A DNA stretch of 23,924 nucleotides from a virus: the IMG/VR virus record IMGVR_UViG_3300034110_001240, positions 1 to 23,924 of that record. One strand, written 5' to 3'. The notes beneath the pieces are model-generated. The model searched no databases, had not been told where the DNA came from, and was given only the letters and a program-made list of their open reading frames with translations. Numbering within the stretch: position 1 is the first letter of the stretch; each line of letters opens with the position of its first letter. The position numbers and the translations under genes were made by a program. Shown in pieces: positions 5,848 through 14,340 of this stretch.

Positions 5848-8800
5848 GCGTTCAAGTTCCCCCACTGATAGCGCTTCACGCCGTTCTCATCGAACACCTT
5901 GCCGCCGTTGTTGTTGATGACCTGACGAGCGCCACCGCCAAGTGGGCTGTTCAATTCGAAGTTGCCAGCCTTGTCGATGCGCCAGCCCTGCACCCCGGCG
6001 ATGTAGTTGTCCGACTGGATGAAGAAACCGATCTTGGCGTTTCCGATCGATGCGTCTTTCACAAACAGGGTATTCAGGAAGACCTGCCCGCCCTCCACCG
6101 CAAACGGCACCGATATGGCGCCGCCGGCGATGGTGTTGACGATGGCGAACCGGTCAGCGCTGACCAGGAACTGACTTTGCAGCCCGGCGCCGGTGTTCTC
6201 GATGCCGAGGCCGATGCCGGCTGCGATGTACTGCCCCGTACCTGAGTTGTATTGCATCTTCACCGACCAGCTTGTGGTGATTTTGCCGTTCACGTCATTG
6301 ACGATTGACGTGTTCTGCTCAATCGCCGCCTCTTGATTGCCGACCGTTGTGCTCAGTTGGGTCAACTGCTGAGCTGTTGCCTGCTGGTTTGTAACAACAA
6401 CCTGCTCGAGCTCGGTAATGTTCGCCGCGTTCGCTCCGATTTTTGCGTCGAAGGTCGTTATACGCCTTGCCATTGCCTCGTTCTCGGAGGCTCGAACCTT
6501 CGATTCGGAAGCGATGGCCGCAGTGCTGGTGTGGCTTTTGATCGCGTCCGCGAGATCGCCAGCGCCGTCATCGTCTCGGTAGGAGGCGCGAAGGGCTTCG
6601 AAGGCTGTCGCTTGCGCAGTAACCTCTCCGTCGAGTTCGATGATCTCGGTGGTATTGGTCGCCACCTGCTGGGCAAGGCCGTTTGCCGTCTCGATCGACT
6701 GGCCGACATCCAGCCAGTAGTCAGCATTCGGCGGTGGGGTGTTGATCGGCACCTGCTCGGTCGCTTGGTAGATGCGCCCATCTTCGACCACCATTTGCCC
6801 GGCCTCATAAATCTGGTCAGGCTTGTAAGCTGAGAGGCCATCGAGCGCGTCGATTTGATCCTGGAGGCCGGGAATCTTGTCGATTTCATCAGCGAGCTCC
6901 TGCCCCAGCTCCGTCTTCGTGATTTTTCCACCAAGAGCGGCCAGGTATGCGGAGACATCGTTCGAGGCCTGAGCAGGCACATAGAGAAACGAGCTTTTCC
7001 CGTACGCATTGGAGGAGCGGACGAAATAGTAGTAGTTCTTCCAGAACCCCAGCCCAGTGTGCGTAAAAGAAAGCCCCTGACCCAAGTACTCGGCGTCATT
7101 CGAGGTCGCAGTCGGCGAAGTGCTGAAGAAGTATTCGTAAGTGCCGCCGTTCAGTCCGTTCTGAGAGTTGCTCGGAATCAGCACAATGTTGTCGATCGAC
7201 GACTGCACAACACAGCTTTCCGGAATCGGCGGGCCGTTGATGCTGACGGTGATCGTCACCTCACCTGAACGCGCCATGGGGCCGGCGGCCGCCACGCTCA
7301 TGGTGTAGTTGCCGGACGGCAGTCCATTGATGGCGCACTCCGTCGACGTCGCAGGAACGTTATGCGACTGAATTGCGGTAGTGCCCTGCCGCACGATGAC
7401 GATGTACTCCTTCACCACGCCAGCAGGAGGAGTCCACGACAGGACGCCCTGCGTTACCTCGGCCGTGGTGTCCTGCGTCCACGCGAGATTCGTTGGCGTG
7501 CCCAGTCCGCCGGAAGGCAGATTGATGAAGCCAATGGGGTTATACGGTTGGCCGACGGCGTCGTCGAAGATCGCAGGCTCGTACTGCTTGACTTGAACCG
7601 TGCAACCCTCGCGATCGCCCATCGACCAGTCGGAGACTATGAACTCGCCAAGGATGTTCAGCGACGGCAGGTTTACGCGCACCACACGACCCGGCCGGCA
7701 GTTGTAGCCGGCGAAGTTCATCGGGATGCTGATAGCGCCACCGGCGCGGCGCCGTCGCAGCTCCATGTTCGCCAGGCGCTGCGCTTGGTACGGATTGGTG
7801 ACATAGGAATAGGTCAGCGTCTCCGCCGCCTCACCGCCGTCCTCAACGATCCATTCGGCTACGCTGACTTCCGGGTAATCCGTCTCGGTCCACGACTGCT
7901 CCGGATCAATGAAGGTGCCGCGTACGGTGTTAATTGCCGTGTCATTGGTTGGCTCAGTGCTGCCGGTGACTGTGCCGATCACCATATCCTCGGTGATCTC
8001 GAAGTCGTACGGGCCGTAATAGGCGCCGGCCTGGAACATCCAGCGGCCGCCAACACGGATCAGATGCCCGCCCGACGCTGCTTCCAGCTTCTGGAGAACG
8101 CCGGTGCGCTGCTCGTCCGCGCCAATTACGCAGCCGGTGCGATACCGCTGGCTCGTCGAGCCGTCGGCATTGGTAACGCCTTCGTCACAGACGTTGGCAG
8201 CGCTGGCGAAGGTCTCGAAGACGATTTCATCGTCCGGCACGTTGCAGCGGTTGCGCAGGAACCAGAGCAGATGCAGCGCAGTGTTTGCGCTGTAACCCGC
8301 CGCCCCGGTGCGCGGATCGTAGATATCATTCCGCCCGCGAACCACAAAACGCGTGTCGGGGATACCCGATGGAAACTTCTCCGCGCTGTAACGCAAGGAA
8401 ACCCGCACGTAGGACAGGCCGCGACCGATCTGCGAGTCTTTCCAGTCGGGGCAGTTTGCCTTAAGGAAAGCGTTCACCTGAGTCGGATTGACGACCAGCT
8501 CGTAGCTGGCCAGCGGGCCGAACGCGCCGATCTCTTCCTCGCCGAGGTAGATGTTTTCGAGGGCATCGATTGCGCCCTCACAGAGCACGTACACCAGGTG
8601 CAGCCATTCGCCCTCGCCCTGATCGCCGGACTGCTCCTGCGCCCACACCAGCACGCCCCCGGTGGAGACGCGACCGAGGATGAACCGCACGGGTGCCTTC
8701 GAGGAGCGTACGGTCTGGGCAGACGGCTCGTTGTCGCGCAGGGGCGATTTGGTGTTGAGCTTTTCCTGCTGCTCGGCGGCGTAAAAGGCAAGCGCTGCGC

Positions 8801-8891
8801 CTGCAACCGCGCCCCATGGGTTACCGGTCTGCAAAAATCCTGCTACGGCCCCGACCACAACCGCACCGAGTTTTTTAACGCCGCCGCTCAT
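5844..8891 (-). CDS. J-like tail tip / host specificity protein with DUF1983-type domain, 1015 aa
   Basis: The distal tail protein that recognises the host and closes the tail. The N-terminus has an Ala/Gly hydrophobic stretch (VVVGAVAGFLQTGNPWGAVA, residues about 10-40). Residues about 50-460 carry the lambda J-type core: VRFILGRVSTGGVLVW, DTRFVVRGRNDIYDPRTG, NTALHLLWFLRN and YQAQRLANMELRRRR. Two fibronectin III-like modules follow at about 470-650 (GTPTNLAWTQD; GNYTMSVAAAG). A helical stalk spans about 670-860. A DUF1983-type domain lies at about 868-925 (GQYIAAGIGLGIE, SQFLVSADRFAIV), then IQSDNYIAGVQGWRIDKAG near the end. The start overlaps the previous stop (ATGA), with GGAG six bases upstream. 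The length is close to lambda J (1132 aa). Confidence 0.92.
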   Translation of the reverse strand: MSGGVKKLGAVVVGAVAGFLQTGNPWGAVAGAALAFYAAEQQEKLNTKSPLRDNEPSAQTVRSSKAPVRFILGRVSTGGVLVWAQEQSGDQGEGEWLHLVYVLCEGAIDALENIYLGEEEIGAFGPLASYELVVNPTQVNAFLKANCPDWKDSQIGRGLSYVRVSLRYSAEKFPSGIPDTRFVVRGRNDIYDPRTGAAGYSANTALHLLWFLRNRCNVPDDEIVFETFASAANVCDEGVTNADGSTSQRYRTGCVIGADEQRTGVLQKLEAASGGHLIRVGGRWMFQAGAYYGPYDFEITEDMVIGTVTGSTEPTNDTAINTVRGTFIDPEQSWTETDYPEVSVAEWIVEDGGEAAETLTYSYVTNPYQAQRLANMELRRRRAGGAISIPMNFAGYNCRPGRVVRVNLPSLNILGEFIVSDWSMGDREGCTVQVKQYEPAIFDDAVGQPYNPIGFINLPSGGLGTPTNLAWTQDTTAEVTQGVLSWTPPAGVVKEYIVIVRQGTTAIQSHNVPATSTECAINGLPSGNYTMSVAAAGPMARSGEVTITVSINGPPIPESCVVQSSIDNIVLIPSNSQNGLNGGTYEYFFSTSPTATSNDAEYLGQGLSFTHTGLGFWKNYYYFVRSSNAYGKSSFLYVPAQASNDVSAYLAALGGKITKTELGQELADEIDKIPGLQDQIDALDGLSAYKPDQIYEAGQMVVEDGRIYQATEQVPINTPPPNADYWLDVGQSIETANGLAQQVATNTTEIIELDGEVTAQATAFEALRASYRDDDGAGDLADAIKSHTSTAAIASESKVRASENEAMARRITTFDAKIGANAANITELEQVVVTNQQATAQQLTQLSTTVGNQEAAIEQNTSIVNDVNGKITTSWSVKMQYNSGTGQYIAAGIGLGIENTGAGLQSQFLVSADRFAIVNTIAGGAISVPFAVEGGQVFLNTLFVKDASIGNAKIGFFIQSDNYIAGVQGWRIDKAGNFELNSPLGGGARQVINNNGGKVFDENGVKRYQWGNLNA

Positions 8892-9286
8892 TCAATTCTC
8901 CACGCGGCCAGTGGCTCGCACTCAACCCGGGCCGCGCCGTCATCGGTCGCAGCCCAGTAATCTCCCGCCCAGAACACGGCCATGCTTCGGCCGCCGGGCG
9001 CGTCGTACAGCACGACATCACCGCGCTGGATGAACGGCAGCGGCACCCGGGCAAAGTGTGTATCCCACGCCGCCTCAAGGCTGCCGTGCTGCTTCTTCAG
9101 TTGCCGCTTGGCACCGGTTTCCGTCGTGTACTTGCCCCGGTAGTTCTCCGCCGGATCGACGCCGCACACAGAGGCCGTGCAGTCGGCGGCGAACAGACAG
9201 CAGTCAAATTCGCCCCATGAAAAAGGCCGCTCTTGGGCGGCCTTGATCGTTTCGTTCAGACGGGTTGTCCAGTCTCGGTAGCGCAT
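8888..9286 (-). CDS. DUF6950-type phage tail assembly protein, 132 aa
   Basis: ATG at 9286 has GGAAG six bases upstream and follows the previous stop by two bases. The product (MRYRDWTTRLNETIKAA...) contains FSWGEFDCCLFAADC near residues 24-38, GVDPAENYRGKY at about 43, and FIQRGDVVLYDAPGGRSMAVF at about 90. The layout (early Cys in a FDCC block, later GDVVLY strand) recalls the NlpC/P60 peptidase-like K protein that precedes J in lambda, but I see no clear catalytic His, so hydrolase activity is doubtful. Position directly before the J-like gene fits a tail tip assembly role. The early coding region contains a terminator-like hairpin (9220-9244). Confidence 0.75.
   Translation of the reverse strand: MRYRDWTTRLNETIKAAQERPFSWGEFDCCLFAADCTASVCGVDPAENYRGKYTTETGAKRQLKKQHGSLEAAWDTHFARVPLPFIQRGDVVLYDAPGGRSMAVFWAGDYWAATDDGAARVECEPLAAWRIE
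9220..9244 (-). terminator. Terminator-like hairpin inside the DUF6950-type coding sequence
   Basis: On the minus strand AAGGCCGC-CCAAGA-GCGGCCTT (8 bp, no mismatch) is followed by TTTC, giving a run of five T. It encodes KAAQERPFS at about residues 15-23 of the protein, so it is wholly within the reading frame. It has the form of an intrinsic terminator and would lower expression of the J-like and fibre genes downstream unless ribosomes or an antiterminator prevent folding. Confidence 0.55.
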
Positions 9287-9288
9287 GG

Positions 9289-9891
9289 CTAGCTTCCATA
9301 GGTGAATGTCGGCGCGTCCTTCTTCGAGCCCCAGTAAATGGGCCACTCGGACATCTGGGCGATGGCGTAGAAGAACCGGTCGCCCTGATGACGCGCGCGG
9401 TGGTTTTCGTCGGTGAATCGTTCGGTACCGGTACGGCTCCACTCGGCCATACGGTCAATAACCGGGACGGTGATGCTGTTGCCGTCCTCGCCATTGCCGG
9501 CAAAGGAGAACTTAGCCGCGTCCATCCGGCCGGAGAACAGGATGTCCGCCGCGTAATTGCCGGCCTCGTCGAACACCACGAACATGACTTTGGCCATCCG
9601 CCCACGGCAGCCTCGGACATTGGTTTCCGAAAGGATGTAGGCGTCCAAGCCGCTGAGGGTCAGCTCGACCGACATTGGCGACCCTGAGTTGTCGCTCTCC
9701 TGCGACTGGCTCACCTGGCCGAAATTGCCCACGCCGAGGTACGTGATGCCGTCGATCACCAGATCACCGGTACCTGTGTGCGCGAAGACCATGCCGTCGA
9801 CGAAGTCGAGCTGCACGGCGTACACCGGCATGAAGCGGCCGGTCGCAATGATGTTCACCACGCTCTGGCTGAACGGGAATGCTGATGGCAT
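9289..9891 (-). CDS. DUF2163-like tail hub protein, 200 aa
   Basis: ATG at 9891 overlaps the preceding stop as TGATG, with GGGAGG seven bases upstream. The pattern fits the N-terminal DUF2163-type domain of phage and gene-transfer-agent tail hubs: YAVQLDFVDGMVFAHTGTGD, DGITYLGVGNFGQVSQSQES, VELTLSGLDAYIL, RGCRGRMAKV and ILFSGRMDAAKF, ending near a WPIYWGSKKD segment. Such proteins form or decorate the ring below the tail tube. Its place between the tape measure gene and the J-like gene is where hub genes normally lie. The family call is by pattern and could be wrong at the level of name, less so at the level of role. Confidence 0.7.
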   Translation of the reverse strand: MPSAFPFSQSVVNIIATGRFMPVYAVQLDFVDGMVFAHTGTGDLVIDGITYLGVGNFGQVSQSQESDNSGSPMSVELTLSGLDAYILSETNVRGCRGRMAKVMFVVFDEAGNYAADILFSGRMDAAKFSFAGNGEDGNSITVPVIDRMAEWSRTGTERFTDENHRARHQGDRFFYAIAQMSEWPIYWGSKKDAPTFTYGS

Positions 9892-10475
9892 CAGAACGCC
9901 TCCCTGAATTGGTAGCTGCCGTTGGCGATCACCGGCTTTACGGACATGGCCCAGGTGTCGGTGGTCATGCGCATTTCGGAATATGGGTTGAGGTACTCGA
10001 CGGCGGTACCGGCCGCGAGCGTCCTGCGGATCCGCTTGTTGAGCGACACCGTAACTCTGCCCTGCGCGTTCGCCGACGCTGCATCGGTAACCTCGAACAT
10101 CTCGCCTGCGATGGTGATGTAGTCGCCAGCAGCAAACACCGCAGCATTCGCCGGCGCGCCGCCGATGACCATCGACCGCGCTTGCGCGTTGCCTGTGACC
10201 ACTGAGAGCGCGCCGACGCTGTTGGTGCGCCGGCGCGTGAACGCCGGCAAGTTGAAGGTGCCCATCATTCCGTCAAGCTTCCCGAGGAATGAGGACAGCT
10301 GTCGCTCCTGCTCTCTGGTCAGCAATCCGAAGGTTAAGGTGCACTGCCAATAGGCGCCCGGGTAGCCGACGATCTGCTGGGCATTCGAGAGCGTCGAGGT
10401 GAACGCCCTGCTGTTGTTAACGATGCCCCACGTCATTTCTGACGGGCGCAGCGAAGCCGGCCACGTGAGAGCCAT
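9891..10475 (-). CDS. Distal tail-type minor tail protein, 194 aa
   Basis: ATG at 10475 has AAGGAG six bases upstream and lies 19 bases after the tape measure stop. The product begins MALTWPASLRPSEMTWGIVN, has a central helix-rich segment (LTREQERQLSSFLGKLDGMM) and a beta-rich second half (AAGDYITIAGEMFEVTDAAS; RVTVSLNKRIRRTLAAG). The mix of a beta-rich fold with an inserted helix resembles distal tail proteins of siphoviruses that bind the end of the tube. The first gene after the tape measure is typically a distal tail or lambda M-like protein. A narrower name is not justified from sequence alone. Confidence 0.65.
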   Translation of the reverse strand: MALTWPASLRPSEMTWGIVNNSRAFTSTLSNAQQIVGYPGAYWQCTLTFGLLTREQERQLSSFLGKLDGMMGTFNLPAFTRRRTNSVGALSVVTGNAQARSMVIGGAPANAAVFAAGDYITIAGEMFEVTDAASANAQGRVTVSLNKRIRRTLAAGTAVEYLNPYSEMRMTTDTWAMSVKPVIANGSYQFREAF

Positions 10476-10494
10476 GCAGTACTCCTTAAATTGC

Positions 10495-13404
10495 TTAGCG
10501 CCGCGCGATGAGCTGGCGGATGGTTCCGTTCATTTTCAGGTCGCGCACGACGAGCTCGTAGCCGCCCTTGGCGCCCTGCATCGCCGCCTCGCGCACCATG
10601 TTGACGGTGGCGTCATCTGGTGTGCCTTGGAAGCTGAAGCTCTGGTGGAAGACTGGAGCAGCCGAAGAGCCCGACGAGATTGGGACGACGTTGGAGGTGG
10701 CCGCCGCAGCGGTTGCGCCGACGTAACCGCCATCTGCGTACCCTTTGGCGTTCGCGTTCATGCGCTCGAGGAATTCCCGTGCGCCTGGCTGGCTCACCGC
10801 TTCCTTGCGGACAACGAACTCGCCGCCGTGCACAACGCCCTTCGGCTCGAACTTGCCGCCGTCGCCCGTGTAGCCGCCGTCGGAGAAGCCGAACTTCGAG
10901 CCGTAGCCAGCGGCAGATGCGCCGAGCGTGGAAGACGTTGCGCCGGCAGATCCGGCTGCGAGGCCATTGCCGGCTGAGGCGCCGGCGGTCAATCCGCTGA
11001 AGACGGTGCCGAAGATGCCAACCGCCGCCTGTCGCACCTGGATGCGGATCAGGTCAGCGATGATGCCGTCCGCCAGATCCTTGAACGACAACTTCCCGGT
11101 CTTAACGAACTGGATGATGCCGTCTTCCATGTTGCTGAAGGCATTGGTGAACAGGTTTCGAGTCTGGCCGGCGACATCGCGCGCCTGCTCCGAATAGGTC
11201 TGAAACGCCGACGAAGCACCGAGCGCCCAGTCCGATTGGGCCTTGTCCACGTCCGTGTAGTACTGCTGCTGCATGCCGAGACGGGTTTGCAGCGCTGATC
11301 GGAGGGCTTCGGTTTGCTGGTTGTACAGCTCGGTGCTGCCTGAGGATTTATCGCCTTTGTTGTAGTCATATGTCAGCCGATCCATCTGCGACTGATACGA
11401 CTGCTGGATTTGTTGCTGCTCCTGCAACCGCTGAAGAGCTTTATCCCCCAGTCCTGCGCCGGCCAACTTATCGTTCAACCCGCCTTGCGCAAGCTTGAGC
11501 TGTGAGTTCAGATTCTCCTGGAATGCCAGCAGCTTCTGCGTCTGGTCTGTGGAGATCTTTTTGAGTTCGTTCTCTTTTTCCAGACCCGCGTTGCGCTTGA
11601 GTTGTGCTGTGATCAACTGCTGATTTGCTAAGAGCGACTGCTGGTCCGCAGTCAGAGTTTTCTTTCCTTTGATATCAGCGAGTTCCTGCTCCCACTTGAT
11701 CAGCGCTTGCTGCGCGGCCCCGAGCTTTTGAACGCCACCTCCTTGCGCCCCGATCAACGAATTCTGCTGAAGCAATACCGCGTATTGCTGCTTGGCCTGA
11801 TCGAGAGCTTTTATGCCGGCGTTTTCGGTGTAGGCCTTTGTCTTGGGCTGGCTCTTGTCGAACTTGGCCTGAATGTCAGCAACTACCTTGTCGATCTCCG
11901 CTTGCGACCTTCCTGCCTCGACGCCAAGTTTTCGCGCGTCTGCGATGTCTTTCGCCAGCTTTGCTTGATCGCCAAGTTCCTTTTTCGACAGAGCATTCCA
12001 TTTGCTCTCAGCGGCGATGCGGTCCTGATTCTGCCGAGTTGCTGCGGCGTCAATTTCGGCTTTTGAAGCCGCCACATCACGCTGCTGCTTCAAGGACTTG
12101 AGCTGAGCCTCAATGAATTTTGTCGACTGACTGTCTGGGCCCAGCTCGTCGCTGAAGAAGCTCGACAGAAAGCCTCCGGACTTTCGCCCTTCCAGAACCT
12201 TTTCCAAGTTCGCAATCTCCTGATTCAGATCAGGGAAGAGAGAGCTTTTTACATTGGAATACGCGTTGCTAATCGCGGTGCCGATATCGTTCCAGTCGCG
12301 CTCGACCTCTGAAAGTGAATCGCGATATTTCTTCAGTCGCTCCTGAGCATTTTGGTTCAGTGACTCGCTTAGGGAATCAAGCGCCTCCTGCTTTTTGCCT
12401 TGGTTGTCCAGCGCAACGATTACCTCATACTGCGCGGAGGTGAGCAGCCCATACTGGGCGCTGATCTTTTCGGCTGCCTTGGTAGCGTTGTCGCCCATGT
12501 CTCCCAGAGATTTGGCAACCTCACCTGCACCCTTCCCAGTGAACTCTGAAATTGATGCTGATGCCTCGGCCAGATTTTTGAACTGGACCTGGCTGAGCCC
12601 GCTGCTTGCGGCGAGCGCCACCACGGCGTCTTTGGCCTGAGACAAGTTGCCGGTTATTGTCGCGGTGTCCTTTGAGATTTTCGAAAGACTTGCCGACGTC
12701 TGTCCGGAGCTTGCCGAGCCTGAAAACAGAGCCTTATTGAAGGCACTCGCCTCTTTTTCGGCATCGTAATACACCAGCGCCAGCGCGCCCGCTGCCGATG
12801 CCGCAACAGTGAAAGGGTTAACGAGGCTCAGCAGGTAGCCGCCCAACGCTTTGGAGGCCGCACCAATACCGCCAAACGAATCTTTGATTTGAGCCCCTTG
12901 TTGCAGGAAGACGGTGAGCGGTGCCTGCCCCCCTTGAAGCGAGACGAAAATATCGGAAAATTGAGCGGGCAGCATTCTCATTGCGGCGGCCGTCTGCTTT
13001 GAGGTGTTGCCTGTTCGAGTCATGGAGTCGTTGAAACGGGCGAGCTCGGCGCGTGTCGCACTGATTTTGGACTGATAATCGGTGTAGGTATCGAGGTCTA
13101 GGGTGCCGGAAGCGCGATGACGAGCCAACTCTCGTTCTTGGCGATCAAGCTCCCCAAACTTTTTTGTGAGCGGATCGATTTGACCAAGAAGCGATTCGAT
13201 TTCGTTGCGCTCTGAAGCGAAAGATTTCGTAGCCTTGTCGGCGCTCTTGCCCGCGCTCTCCATTCCGCTGCCGGCCTTCGCCATTGAACGCTGGGTGGGA
13301 ATTCCCAGTGATTCCAGCTCTTCAAGAGCCCTTCGCGTGTCCGCAGCTTTCTGTTCTGCGTCCCGACTATCAATCTCCAAAACCAAGCGCGATGTTTGAG
13401 CCAT
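10495..13404 (-). CDS. Tape measure protein, 969 aa
   Basis: Sets tail length and is ejected with the DNA. The N-terminal third is a coiled coil (about residues 10-130). Residues about 150-215 show the tape-measure core ([20 protein letters not shown]; a hydrophobic [20 protein letters not shown]). Long Gln/Lys/Ala-rich helices follow to about 740. A lambda H-type C-terminal region lies at about 745-790 ([20 protein letters not shown], then [14 protein letters not shown]). A Gly/Ser-rich stretch leads to a final helix ([20 protein letters not shown]). The ATG is preceded by GGAGAAAGGT. Using the common relation of about 0.15 nm per residue, a tail near 145 nm is expected. Its last 25 residues resemble those of the mosaic protein at 16131-16772. 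Confidence 0.95.
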   Translation of the reverse strand: MAQTSRLVLEIDSRDAEQKAADTRRALEELESLGIPTQRSMAKAGSGMESAGKSADKATKSFASERNEIESLLGQIDPLTKKFGELDRQERELARHRASGTLDLDTYTDYQSKISATRAELARFNDSMTRTGNTSKQTAAAMRMLPAQFSDIFVSLQGGQAPLTVFLQQGAQIKDSFGGIGAASKALGGYLLSLVNPFTVAASAAGALALVYYDAEKEASAFNKALFSGSASSGQTSASLSKISKDTATITGNLSQAKDAVVALAASSGLSQVQFKNLAEASASISEFTGKGAGEVAKSLGDMGDNATKAAEKISAQYGLLTSAQYEVIVALDNQGKKQEALDSLSESLNQNAQERLKKYRDSLSEVERDWNDIGTAISNAYSNVKSSLFPDLNQEIANLEKVLEGRKSGGFLSSFFSDELGPDSQSTKFIEAQLKSLKQQRDVAASKAEIDAAATRQNQDRIAAESKWNALSKKELGDQAKLAKDIADARKLGVEAGRSQAEIDKVVADIQAKFDKSQPKTKAYTENAGIKALDQAKQQYAVLLQQNSLIGAQGGGVQKLGAAQQALIKWEQELADIKGKKTLTADQQSLLANQQLITAQLKRNAGLEKENELKKISTDQTQKLLAFQENLNSQLKLAQGGLNDKLAGAGLGDKALQRLQEQQQIQQSYQSQMDRLTYDYNKGDKSSGSTELYNQQTEALRSALQTRLGMQQQYYTDVDKAQSDWALGASSAFQTYSEQARDVAGQTRNLFTNAFSNMEDGIIQFVKTGKLSFKDLADGIIADLIRIQVRQAAVGIFGTVFSGLTAGASAGNGLAAGSAGATSSTLGASAAGYGSKFGFSDGGYTGDGGKFEPKGVVHGGEFVVRKEAVSQPGAREFLERMNANAKGYADGGYVGATAAAATSNVVPISSGSSAAPVFHQSFSFQGTPDDATVNMVREAAMQGAKGGYELVVRDLKMNGTIRQLIARR

Positions 13405-13420
13405 ACCTTTCTCCAGGCAT

Positions 13421-13442
13421 AAAAAAACCCGCCGAAGCGGGT
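13421..13442 (-). terminator. Terminator between the SHOCT gene and the tape measure gene
   Basis: On the minus strand ACCCGC-TTCG-GCGGGT, with a stable UUCG tetraloop, is followed by six further T. It starts 15 bases after the SHOCT gene stop and ends 17 bases before the tape measure start. It would end the accessory gene's transcript and also block late transcripts without antitermination. Confidence 0.88.
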
Positions 13443-13457
13443 CATTTGTGCAGGCAT

Positions 13458-13799
13458 TCAGCTCTGCAAGATTTTGGCTTTTTCAGCCTCGTACTCGGCC
13501 TCAGTGAGGAGGCCTTTCTCTTTTAGCCCGCCGAGCCGTTCTATCTTTTGATACTTGTCCTCAGAAGGCTCAGCCTCAGGGCGAACTCTGATTGGTTCAA
13601 TCGGTGCAATGGAAGATGCGGACCACACGATAGAGACCACCCAGCCAATTAGCGTCCAGCCGAGGAACAGGTTCAACAGGAGGATCGAGTTGAAATTTGG
13701 ATGCCGGCGGTGGCGTGCGTTGAGACTTGGCATGAAGTAGACCAAAAACCCCACGAACAACAGGACCAGCAATCCCAGTGGACCGGTATCGTTTTGCAT
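13458..13799 (-). CDS. Superinfection immunity-like membrane protein with C-terminal SHOCT domain, 113 aa
   Basis: Two hydrophobic segments (about residues 7-23, [16 protein letters not shown], and 40-58, [20 protein letters not shown]) flank the polar [12 protein letters not shown] loop. [12 protein letters not shown] is the hallmark of the T4 Imm-like superinfection immunity family, small inner-membrane proteins that hinder DNA entry of related phages. After a charged linker, residues about 87-113 form a SHOCT motif ([20 protein letters not shown]). The RBS is AGGGAGG seven bases before ATG. The gene breaks the chaperone-to-tape-measure order that is otherwise conserved, ends at its own terminator, and diverges from a plus-strand gene, so it is a typical lysogenic accessory gene (moron). 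Immunity function is inferred from the family. Confidence 0.85.
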   Translation of the reverse strand: MQNDTGPLGLLVLLFVGFLVYFMPSLNARHRRHPNFNSILLLNLFLGWTLIGWVVSIVWSASSIAPIEPIRVRPEAEPSEDKYQKIERLGGLKEKGLLTEAEYEAEKAKILQS

Positions 13800-13825
13800 G
13801 CCAAACCTCCCTGATTAATGGCAGC

Positions 13826-13854
13826 AATCTACCACCATCCGCAGGAAGCACCAA
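13826..13854 (-). promoter_or_regulatory. Possible sigma70 promoter for the SHOCT gene
   Basis: On the minus strand TTGGTG and TAGATT stand 17 bases apart, about 27 bases before the start codon. Each matches its consensus only in part (about half and four of six), so this is a weak candidate. A separate promoter would let the gene be expressed in the lysogen. Confidence 0.25.
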
Positions 13855-13929
13855 AACGGGCTGTACGAATCCCCAGTAACGCCATTTCGCTCACCGATAG
13901 TAGCCTCTCGCCTTCACGCAACGGATAAC

Positions 13930-13962
13930 CCCAGTCCTTTGCCTGCAAGCCCAAGGACTGGG
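13930..13962. repeat. 10-bp perfect inverted repeat between the divergent accessory genes
   Basis: CCCAGTCCTT (13930-13939) and AAGGACTGGG (13953-13962) are exact inverted copies separated by 13 bases. They lie 40 bases before the plus-strand 86-aa gene and 130 bases before the minus-strand SHOCT gene. There is no U-tract on either side, so a regulatory operator or a leader RNA hairpin is more likely than a terminator. A smaller inverted repeat, GCGCC/GGCGC, follows at 13966-13981. Confidence 0.55.
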
Positions 13963-14002
13963 ATTGCGCCAATTTCGGCGCGTTTATGACCTGGAGGTCG
14001 CA

Positions 14003-14263
14003 ATGAGCAGCTTTGAGGGAGCCCTGATTACCCATAGGGGCGTCACGTTTGCCGTCGTTATCGTAAAACACCACTACACGTCGTCATCTAGCGCAGCGCA
14101 GCCGGTCCGCGAATCGTTCCAGCCGCACTTTCCAGGAGTGCCCGTTGTTCTTGCGTCACAAGATTCGCGGGGAACCTTCCGGTATCACGGTCGGCAAGAT
14201 CTGGCCAAACTCCTTGCAAGCCTTCACCCTTCGCAGATTCCGTGGCGCAAATACCACACGTAA
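14003..14263 (+). CDS. Accessory protein of unknown function on the opposite strand, 86 aa
   Basis: ATG at 14003 has GGAGG five bases upstream and lies on the plus strand, against all surrounding late genes. The product begins MSSFEGALITHRGVTFAVVI and ends DLAKLLASLHPSQIPWRKYH(T). The middle holds FPGVPVVLASQDSRGTFRYH. It is an alpha/beta protein with no membrane span. The pattern (early ALITxRGVxFAVV, FPGVPxVL, final IPWxKY) matches a small protein I have seen repeatedly in Pseudomonas genomes, but without a known function. It diverges from the SHOCT gene across a 203-base gap. The late transcript would be antisense to it. A competing leftward frame (14088-14309) also has a good ribosome-binding site but less protein-like sequence. 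Confidence 0.72.
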   Translation: MSSFEGALITHRGVTFAVVIVKHHYTSSSSAAQPVRESFQPHFPGVPVVLASQDSRGTFRYHGRQDLAKLLASLHPSQIPWRKYHT

Positions 14264-14285
14264 CTGAGACCATTTCGGACTCGTC

Positions 14286-14333
14286 TCCCGCAGGCGTGAA
14301 TCTATTCATTTTTGCTCCTGCGGGACGTCCCGC
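14286..14333 (-). repeat. Overlapping palindrome and hairpin downstream of the tail chaperone
   Basis: GCGGGACGTCCCGC (14320-14333) is a perfect 14-bp palindrome eight bases after the chaperone stop. Half of it also pairs with a distal copy: TCCCGCAGG (minus strand 14325-14317) with CCTGCGGGA (14294-14286). The two structures exclude each other, and the second encloses an AGGAG-CAAAA-ATG start signal. There is no U-tract. Confidence 0.45.
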
Positions 14334-14340
14334 GTTGTAG

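Noticed and set aside
7362-8960. Plus-strand 532-codon open frame opposite the J-like gene
   Set aside because: It is antisense to a well-supported tip gene in GC-rich DNA, has no ribosome-binding site and shows an Arg/Val/Asp-rich shadow composition without a recognisable domain.
13829-14074. Minus-strand 81-codon frame in the divergent intergenic region
   Set aside because: No ribosome-binding site, covers the inverted repeat and the 5' end of the better-supported plus-strand gene.
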